From assembly GCA_021209875.1 (NCBI GenBank), contig JAGYVD010000010.1:1612001-1676000 (forward strand): a DNA stretch of 64,000 nucleotides. Direction: 5' to 3'. Origin of the DNA: Rosellinia necatrix. Lineage: Eukaryota; Ascomycota; Sordariomycetes; Xylariales; Xylariaceae. Of the stretch, positions 57,128-64,000 are shown one piece after another. The translations under genes and the position numbers were made by a program. The notes under the pieces were generated by a model, which worked only from the letters and a program-made list of their open reading frames with translations, was not told the origin of the DNA and searched no databases. Position 1 is the first letter of the stretch. Each line of letters begins with the position of its first letter.

Positions 57128-57904
57128 AGTAGTTCTGAGCTATCGTATGCTGGCACGGGAATGTAGTAGGAGGTGGAAGAGGGATAGGAGGAGGAGGAAG
57201 AAGGATAAGTCTTCCGTCCCCTTCGGCGATAACAAAACCTCCCTACATGGCCCGGGTAATTTAAGCGCATAGGCAAGGAGTGAAGGCAGTCGCTGGGCAG
57301 ATATCCGTGGGGGGCACCCGGGTGTTTATTACTACAGCTCCACTGCCGAGCACACGGTGTAGTGTCCACGACCACAGCCGAGATAACTTTCCCCGCAGCG
57401 GTGATCCGACGTTTGGGGAAGGGCCCTGTATAATACCCAAGGTAAGTAAGAAAGAGGGGAGAGGTGTGTTTCGGTCTCGAAGCTGCACGGGCATCGATTT
57501 CCCGCGCATGTGCTTGTAAACGTCCGCCGGTTGAATCCTACTCTGGATCTATATATCATTTTCCCCATCGAGGTGTCACGTAATAATTCTTCAATTCTTG
57601 TGTAGGTACGATTTTTATTTATTTTCTTTTTTACCTTTCTTCGCGGGAGAATACTTGTATACCGTTTGTAATTTTCAATCGGGTCACTCTTCGGGGATAA
57701 TGCGAGAAGAAGAAGAAAAAGAAGAAAGAGGAGGAACTGAACGTACTCGGCAATACTCACTGAGAGCCACAATATATTCAAATAAATAGCCGTTTTTTCA
57801 TGTGACAAAAATAAACACAGAGCCGCCCGCCCTCGAACAAATGCCCACGCCCACGTCCACGTCCACGTCCACGCCCACGCCCCAGCGAGCGCGCGACTGC
57901 CCAC
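57128..57904. other. intergenic between tandem minus-strand genes
   Basis: Upstream region of the monooxygenase gene. It has GAGGAGGAAGAAGG purine tracts (57178-57205, 57705-57735) and GTCCAC/GCCCAC-type repeats near 57845-57885 adjoining the dehydrogenase stop. No coding signal. Confidence 0.55.
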
Positions 57905-59369
57905 CTACGCGACCCGAACGGCGACCTTTCCGAAGTGGCTGCCGCTGAACAGATAAATGAGGGCGTCGGGGGCGTCGTCGAAGGCGAAGATGCGGTCGAC
58001 GACGGGGTGGATCCGGTGGTCCTCGTGCAGGCGCACGAGCTCCTCGAGGCGGTCCCTGGGGCCGTTGAGGATGCCCTTGATGGTGACGTTGCGGCTGAGC
58101 GCGAGCACGTTGGTGTGGAGCCGGCCCTCCTCGTCGGCGGTCGCCGTGGCGGCGTCCTCCTTCCCGGACAGGTACCCGATGGCGCTGACGAGCCCGCCGA
58201 ATGCGACGCACCGGAGCGACTTGGCCAGCGTCTGCGCGCCGCCGCACTCGAGCACGACGTCCGCGCCGCGCCCGTCCGTCAGCGCGAGCACCGCCTTGTG
58301 CCAGTCCGGCGTCGTCCTGTAGTTGATGGTGTGGTCGGCCCCGAGCGCCCTGGCGCGCTCCAGCTTCTGATCGGAGGACGACGTGATGATCGCTATATGT
58401 TTTTTTTTTGTTTTTTTTTTCCATTTCAGTATGCTTATATAAATAATCGCGATAGTGAGAACAAAAAGGATGCAGGGTCGTATAGACGGACGGAATGTAA
58501 AATGACGTACTTGTTAATCCCAGCGCCTTAGCAATCTGTACCCCGGAGATCGACACGCCGCCGGTCCCCTGGATAAGCACGACCTTGTCCTTGCCTCGAA
58601 GCGGCTGGCCAATCGGCTGGAATGAGTTGATGCCCATCCAAGCCGTGATGGAAGCGACGGGCAGGCAAGCAGCCCCCTCGTCGGAGAGATAGTCGGGGAC
58701 CTTGACCAGGCCGTAGGCGGGGAAGACGCGGTACTGCGTTAAGCAGCCGTCAAGCGGCAGCCCCAGGCCGGATGCCTAACCATAGAGACGGAGTTAGCAG
58801 TATCCTTTCATGGTGTGATGGGGGGAGGAGTTCAAGACTTTGCAAGATGTCACAAGGGGAAGAAGAAGAAGGAGGGGAAGGAGAAGGGGAAGGGGAAGGG
58901 GAAGGAGAAGGGGAAGGGGAAGGGGAAGGGGAAGAAGATGTATACGAATCTGGGCTGCCTACCATGTTTTTCTCGAGGATCCGGCCCGTGAGGTACGTTT
59001 GGTTGAAGAGTCCTACGACGCGGTCGCCTTCTCTGAGCCCCGATTCGGCCGCCCCGGGCCCGAGTTCCACGGCCACGCCGCAACAGTCGGACGTAGGAAC
59101 GATATCACTACCAGTGTCGATACTGGCATGGTGCCCGTAAGTGCCCATGCACACTAGATAGGGAGACAGGAGTCTGTTATTAACGCATCTTCCCCCTCCA
59201 TGTCTACAGGGTCGATCACGCGGTAAATCTCACCTTCGGTATCACGATAGTTCAGCGACACGCTCAGGATCTTGACCAATACCTCCCCTTCCTTTAATTC
59301 TGAAGGCTGTGGAACGTCGACGAGTCGGAGCTGGTCTAGACCCTTCTGGTTGGTAACCCATTGCTTCAT
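57905..59369 (-). CDS. medium-chain (zinc-type) alcohol dehydrogenase/quinone oxidoreductase-like protein, 359 aa
   Basis: Exons 59369-59234, 59153-58963, 58775-58511 and 58392-57905 have phases 1, 0 and 1 and total 360 codons. An earlier in-frame Met (59411) would add 14 residues. The N-terminal GroES-like half shows GLDQLRLVDVPQP, GEVLVKILSVSLNYRDTE, IVPTSDCCGVAVELG and GDRVVGLF. The Rossmann half has VLIQGTGGVSISGVQIAKALG and an IITSSSDQKLERARALGADHTINY segment, ending FDDAPDALIYLFSGSHFGKV. The RDTE and SDCCG stretches replace the usual catalytic zinc ligands in part, so it may be a zinc-independent reductase; that is inference. Intron 2 contains a pure GGGGAA/GGAGAA repeat (plus strand 58858-58936) and intron 3 contains T-runs. 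It lies head-to-tail with the monooxygenase and probably acts in the same pathway. Confidence 0.87.
58858..58936. repeat. purine GGGGAA/GGAGAA repeat in an intron
   Basis: A run of GGGGAAGG and GGAGAAGG units lies inside intron 2 of the dehydrogenase (intron 58962-58776). On the transcribed (minus) strand it reads as a long pyrimidine tract upstream of the acceptor. Confidence 0.8.
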
Positions 59370-59991
59370 CGTGTCTTTCTTGCCCGGAATTCGAGTGCCT
59401 ACACTGCCCATGCGGAACCCTAAAATGAGCAACAAACAGATGAGTTTGCGGCGCAGACTAGATCAACCGTACTCAAGTTAAAGTTAATGTTATCTTGTGG
59501 AAAGTTGTCAGCAATGTAGGGTACGAGGGGAACGCGTGGAGGTTAAAGCCCTCATGTGAAGAGCTAGTTTCAGCGTTCGACCCCGAGGGTCAATCGATTA
59601 TCTCAAATAACTTGTTTCTTACTCATTGCATAAAAAAAACACATATCCAATGTAACCAGCCCTCCAAGTGACCCGCCCCGAAGCCTCCATGGGTGGGTGC
59701 CACTACCCGTTGGTAGTGAACAGGAGAGAAAACCCCTAACCGTTATTTCACTCCGGGTGTATGTATAAAGACTCTAATTGTACACCTTTCTCGTCATTAA
59801 TCATGATTCCGGCCTCCCAAAGGCCATGCGTAAGGCAAGCATACGGGTGCTGCTATCGGGTATGTGTTGTACATCTATCTCAAAAATGCGCTGAATGGGT
59901 ATGGCATGGCCAGATCAAACCTTTTCGTCAAGTGTGTACAGCTCAGGCTGCTATATCCAATGTCTGTATATACGAATGCGATGTCTCATTA
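59370..59991. other. intergenic, nothing recognised
   Basis: Upstream of the dehydrogenase and 3' of the F-box gene. Only short frames; no RNA gene identified. Confidence 0.55.
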
Positions 59992-62865
59992 TCACCGTAA
60001 CTCGCCGGGTCCTTTTTCCACAACAAACCCAACTGGACGTCGTGCACGACGGCTGCGCGTGCCACCGGGGGCGATGGGGCTCATATTCTTCGCATCCAAG
60101 CCTGCCATACGAGCGACTTTTTCATCATACCCCCATCGAGTGACGCCGCCTGCCTTAACCCAGTCCTCAAGGTTGCGGCACTGGCTTATATCAACCCAGC
60201 CTAGCCGAATACAGCCGTCAAGAATACTCTCAACCCCGACAGAGGTCACTCGTACACATCCTCTTACGCTCAGCCTTTCGAGGTCATTTAAATGCTGAGC
60301 AATACAAGCGAGGCTGTTGTCGCTGACCGCGCTACCGCAGAATGCCATCTTGAGTTCTCGTAAATGCGGTAACCCAAGAGCCACTACTTCCGTAGCGGTA
60401 TCAGATAATGCGCAGCAGAAAGATAGATCAAGATGAGTGAGGGACTTGGCGGCGTTAACCAAAGCCACAATGGCGTTGTCAGACAGGTAGGTGCAGTCGG
60501 CAAGGCATAAGTGAGATAATTTGACAAAGCGGAAAGATGCCCATGATTGAAAACCAGCGTCGGTGATTGATGTACAGCGCGTGAGCGAGAGAGATTGCAG
60601 GCGATTCGAAGCGTGGGCGGCCATATGAGCCATGGAGCGATCCGTGATATGTTTACAGTACGAGAGGTTGAGTCTCTTGAGCTTAGGACAGCCGATGACG
60701 GTTCCCGGAGGCGGTAATGTGACGGTCTGCATCTGTTGCCGCTGGCCTCTTAGGCGCGCCGCTGAGTTTGCGATGACCACTTGTTTCTGGGGGGCATGCT
60801 CGGGTACAACCCAACCCACCACTCGAGCCAGTAGATTATCACCGACCTTACGACAGTTGCTCCAGTCAACCTCCTCCAAGCTCTTCGCATGATCACTCAT
60901 TTCGAGAATCTGACTGGCCGACACTTCCCAAACGGATTTCATCCTCCATACTTTAACATTCTTGCCACAGAGCTTCCAAAATGACGAAAATCCCTCGTCG
61001 GTAATGTGAAAGCAATTGCTCACGTCAACGGATACGGATCTTTGACCGAGGAAGGGCGCTAACCGGTTAACCAAGATATCGTCTGTGACTCGACGATTGT
61101 AAGGCGATAAATCTACATGGTGGCATAATTTAGGCGATGTTGATAACACCCTGAGCCAATATGATGATAATCTTCTTAACCGATATAACTCGATGGCGTT
61201 CAAATGCTGGAAAATCGCTATCAATATATCATCTGGAAGACACAGCTGTCCGTCTGATTCATGCTCGGAGGAGGGAGGCTTGGTCGAAAGCCGTGCCCTT
61301 TTCATGGGCCCTTCAGAGTCGGGAGACGAAGGGGCCGCAATGGCGAACTTAATTGGTGTGATGACATCGATCGTGCGCGGGCGTCCGCCGTTTGTGGTGG
61401 GTGTGCCAGGGGAATCATTAGGGGGCGTGGGTGGAGCGAGAGATGCTCGCCGGCGATTTCTCAAATTCTCCATGTCGACACTGAGGTACGGATCCGGGTC
61501 TCTTGGTATCAAATGTTCAGATTCGGCTTTTATAGGCGAAGCCGGTTTAGAGGGCGTCGTGAAAATAACCTGAGGGGTTGTTCGCATCGGGGTTGCTAGC
61601 ATGTTCTCTCCGCCCACTTCTTCGACGTCGACCATTTCAACATCTTCGATGTCTTCCTTTCTGATCCGATCTCTTGCCGTTTCTTCGACTTGCTCTCTGA
61701 GGCTCCCTGGACACCGTTTCCACAGCTCATCGAGAGCCTCACCACTGATCATCAGACATTCGACGACGGTAATGGATCTGACTGTCGCTGTTCGTTTTTG
61801 GGATAGGCCGAGACTGGCAACCTCGCCAAAATACTGGCCTTGTCTTAGCCGTGGCCTAATCAGCGACGCCCGCTTTGCCCTTTTTTGTACCTGGCCTTCT
61901 TGCATTTCATGCACCACTTCCGCCTCACCGCGCACGACAAAGTAGATCTCATTCCCCAGTGTCCCCTGGCGGATTATATCCGTGAATGGGGAATACGTCT
62001 TGGGTTGGGCGCTCATCCCCAAAAAATGTAGTATATCAGGTGGCAGCGCGGAAAAAAGAGGAAGCTCCTTCAGAGTTTGTCTCACATTAACCAAGCCACT
62101 GCCGAGAGCACTGCCCGCCGTTGGGTCATCAAGGGCCCCTGGGCTGGGCGACTTCCGCTTCTTATTATTTATCACGCCTCCCTCCCTAATGACGCCTTCA
62201 TCACCAGTCGCGACTTCTCCGGGTACCGCCTCTCGCGCGCCAGCCTGGCGGCTCTCAGGTTTAAGCACACGGCCGCTTTCCTGGCGCTTTTTGGCCGTAA
62301 TCGTCAACCGTTCATGGGCCTCGTGGCGAATTGCCTTTTCCATATCAGGGAACTTCGGGAGCTCACTTTGAAGGTCCTCTTTCTTCAAAACGAGGAGGAG
62401 GCATTTGGACCGCGCAATGATGGTGGCCGTCCGGGGCATGTTCATGAGGACGCCGATTTCGCCAAAGAAAGATCCGGGTTTGAGCTCGGCGTATATGGCT
62501 TCTCCGTCTCGAGAAGTGACAGCGACAACGCCACGAACAAGCCAATACATAGCTTTCGCCTCGTCTCCCTCCGTCAGAATAAGATCGTGAGCCGAGTGGA
62601 CTTGCGGTCTTAAATACTTCCCGATCGCTATTAGAAAGTCGTCCGAGGCCGACATGAACAGTGGAAACGATCTCATGCGATCGACCAAATCCAGCGGCAT
62701 ATCTGGGAAAGTCGACGCAGTGAGCGGAGAGGGGCGGATCGGCCGTGCTGGGTTTGTCTCGACATTGAAAGATCTGATCAAGGATGCGGAATCCGGTAAC
62801 TGGCCATTTGCCGGGTGGTGCGCCAAGGCCCTGTAGGGCGAAGGGGGGGTTCTTGCGCGCCTCAT
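59992..62865 (-). CDS. cyclic-nucleotide-binding-domain / F-box / leucine-rich-repeat protein, 957 aa
   Basis: A single uninterrupted frame. Two cyclic-nucleotide-binding (CAP-ED) folds: the first at about residues 65-180 (YWLVRGVVAVTSRDG, PGSFFGEIGVLMNMPRTATIIARS) and the second at about 265-385 (IYFVVRGEAEVVHEM, GQYFGEVASLGLSQKRTATVRS). Both keep the FGE and RTAT phosphate-cassette pattern. A Ser/Pro-rich linker follows, then an F-box (LPDDILIAIFQHLNAIELYRLRRLSSYWLRVL, about 555-590) and amphipathic LRRs (CPKLKRLNLSYCKHITDRSM, RLQSLSLTRCTSITDAGF, LTHLDLSFCCALSDTATEV, LERLSVRGCVRVTSVGVES). The F-box would link Skp1 in an SCF ubiquitin ligase while the LRRs choose substrates. Fungal proteins of this layout are known but little studied. 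Cyclic-nucleotide control of substrate recognition is an attractive inference. PRTAT supplies the Arg normally contacting cAMP phosphate, so binding is possible. An N-terminal Pro/Ala stretch precedes the first domain. Confidence 0.88.
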   Translation of the reverse strand: MRRARTPPSPYRALAHHPANGQLPDSASLIRSFNVETNPARPIRPSPLTASTFPDMPLDLVDRMRSFPLFMSASDDFLIAIGKYLRPQVHSAHDLILTEGDEAKAMYWLVRGVVAVTSRDGEAIYAELKPGSFFGEIGVLMNMPRTATIIARSKCLLLVLKKEDLQSELPKFPDMEKAIRHEAHERLTITAKKRQESGRVLKPESRQAGAREAVPGEVATGDEGVIREGGVINNKKRKSPSPGALDDPTAGSALGSGLVNVRQTLKELPLFSALPPDILHFLGMSAQPKTYSPFTDIIRQGTLGNEIYFVVRGEAEVVHEMQEGQVQKRAKRASLIRPRLRQGQYFGEVASLGLSQKRTATVRSITVVECLMISGEALDELWKRCPGSLREQVEETARDRIRKEDIEDVEMVDVEEVGGENMLATPMRTTPQVIFTTPSKPASPIKAESEHLIPRDPDPYLSVDMENLRNRRRASLAPPTPPNDSPGTPTTNGGRPRTIDVITPIKFAIAAPSSPDSEGPMKRARLSTKPPSSEHESDGQLCLPDDILIAIFQHLNAIELYRLRRLSSYWLRVLSTSPKLCHHVDLSPYNRRVTDDILVNRLAPFLGQRSVSVDVSNCFHITDEGFSSFWKLCGKNVKVWRMKSVWEVSASQILEMSDHAKSLEEVDWSNCRKVGDNLLARVVGWVVPEHAPQKQVVIANSAARLRGQRQQMQTVTLPPPGTVIGCPKLKRLNLSYCKHITDRSMAHMAAHASNRLQSLSLTRCTSITDAGFQSWASFRFVKLSHLCLADCTYLSDNAIVALVNAAKSLTHLDLSFCCALSDTATEVVALGLPHLRELKMAFCGSAVSDNSLACIAQHLNDLERLSVRGCVRVTSVGVESILDGCIRLGWVDISQCRNLEDWVKAGGVTRWGYDEKVARMAGLDAKNMSPIAPGGTRSRRARRPVGFVVEKGPGELR

Positions 62866-64000
62866 ACTGTTTGCGCGCCCCTAACAGGCGAACCGGCTCT
62901 GGATTCTAAATCCCCAACAGTACAACGTCCCAGGTTCGACGCCAATAGCCCCGCCGACTCCAACCGCGGAAGCAGAGGATTAACTCGATTTTGAGGGGGA
63001 GAGGGCAAACGGCTGCACCCCAAATAAGCGATGGATCATGCTATACCCTCTGGTGATCGTCAAATCCCCCGCAACGCCCCCCGCAAAGGAAGGTTGACGT
63101 GCGACACGGCGTTCAGGTGCCCGTCCAGTCCCGGGCATTCGTATGGGGAACGACGGAGCAGCGATGCGTTTGCAAACGGTTACAGTGCTCTAGCCGAGGC
63201 GCAGAATTGTCGTGGATTGATTGTGCCTCGAGCGGAAGGGGTTCTTGTAGTCGCGCCGGAACCGGATACGGGCTGTGGAGGACGGCACAGCGCAAACAGG
63301 CCTATCGGAGAAGGCGAAGGAGATAGGTATGAACGGGCCGGAATTCAGACGTGACTGGTTCCAAGAGAAAAACTAGAAACCACCCGGCCTTGGTCAGTCA
63401 TTATGCGACTCTAGCTGCGACGACGACCGCGACGGTATCAAACAATAAGTGGCGGGCTAAGACACTCACGATGGGGTCAGCAAATAGGAACGCCGCTTTC
63501 GCCCTCGCCCGCTCCCGAGAACAAGGAACCGGGAGTGCAGACAGGTCGTCGGTTGCTGGTCGTCGGAGTGCTCTCTCGGCTGGTACGACTGCCGACAACG
63601 GATTATGACAAGCACACAACAGGCAGGATTCTTCCCGGGTCCGAATTGAGGCTGTCAGATATGTAGAAGGGCCTGGGGAGGGCCTGGAGAGGGCCTGGGG
63701 AGGGCCTGGAGAGGGCCTGGCACCGCAGGTTCAACCCACAATAGAGGCTGTGCCTACAAATAGTAGGGAACAGCTATGCAACAAGACGGCCGAGGAGAAC
63801 CGGTATGAGTCTATGGGGGCACAGCTGGTGCAGTTGGTATATTGGACTTCCCACCTTGCAAAAAAAGGACAAGACGGGTTTGTTTTAAAGTATAGTAAGA
63901 CCTCGCTTTTCTTTCTCTGGAGTTTAGTTTATGCAGCTTGTCGCATGCACATCAGCGGTACGGGAGGCAGGTCAGGACAAACAGGGGTTGGCTGAGCGGG
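62866..64000. other. terminal intergenic region with 11-bp tandem repeats
   Basis: No gene. An array of five copies of an AGGGCCTGG(G/A)G-type 11-bp unit lies at about 63668-63720. Otherwise there are only short GC-rich open frames. Confidence 0.55.
63668..63720. repeat. 11-bp GC-rich tandem repeat, five copies
   Basis: Alternating AGGGCCTGGGG and AGGGCCTGGAG units, effectively a 22-bp higher-order repeat, in the intergenic tail of the window. Confidence 0.8.

Noticed and set aside
62870..62990. Apparent T-arm (CCCAGGTTCGACGCC) upstream of the F-box gene
   Set aside because: The arm does not pair and no acceptor or anticodon stems can be drawn.

Overview
The window is nuclear DNA of a filamentous ascomycete (Pezizomycotina), most likely a sordariomycete. 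The evidence is many short GT-AG introns (about 48-210 nt), an intron-containing tRNA-Leu, conserved eukaryotic housekeeping genes, fungal-only protein families, STAND/ankyrin proteins and long gene-poor spacers with TAGGTA/TACCTA-type motifs. Exon boundaries below were set by eye from splice signals and frame continuity, so family-supported genes are reliable while exact starts sometimes are not.

Layout. 0-26.6 kb is mainly conserved core: RNase P/MRP subunit RPP1 (cut by the left edge), a small zinc-ribbon protein, tRNA-Leu(CAG), an SprT-like protein with two frameshifts, CHK1 kinase, a UBE2C-type E2, ribosomal protein L31, a RAX1-like RGS membrane protein, COP9 signalosome subunit 7, a CCC2-type copper ATPase, a low-complexity fungal membrane protein and a 90-residue orphan. 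26.6-30.2 kb is AT-rich or decayed: an amidase relic and a DUF3505-type zinc-finger relic.

30.2-51 kb is an accessory island: a fungal-specific protein with a C-terminal coiled coil; an intracellular ankyrin-subtilase; a beta-rich orphan protein; a divergent 1814-residue protein with a dead alpha/beta-hydrolase domain, a degenerate NACHT-like module, ankyrin repeats and a ZZ finger; an AT-rich block with a palindrome; a small secreted cysteine-rich protein whose three tiny exons are easy to miss; and a decayed TPR protein. The ankyrin-subtilase, orphan and STAND-like genes look like a linked allorecognition or immune-type module.

52.9-59.4 kb carries an MFS transporter, an FAD monooxygenase and a medium-chain dehydrogenase, a plausible small catabolic cluster. 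60.0-62.9 kb holds a protein combining two cyclic-nucleotide-binding domains, an F-box and leucine-rich repeats. The last kilobase is intergenic.

Several otherwise intact genes (SprT-like twice, the beta-rich orphan, the MFS transporter) are broken by exactly one base inside G/C homopolymers. This points to consensus errors rather than gene death.
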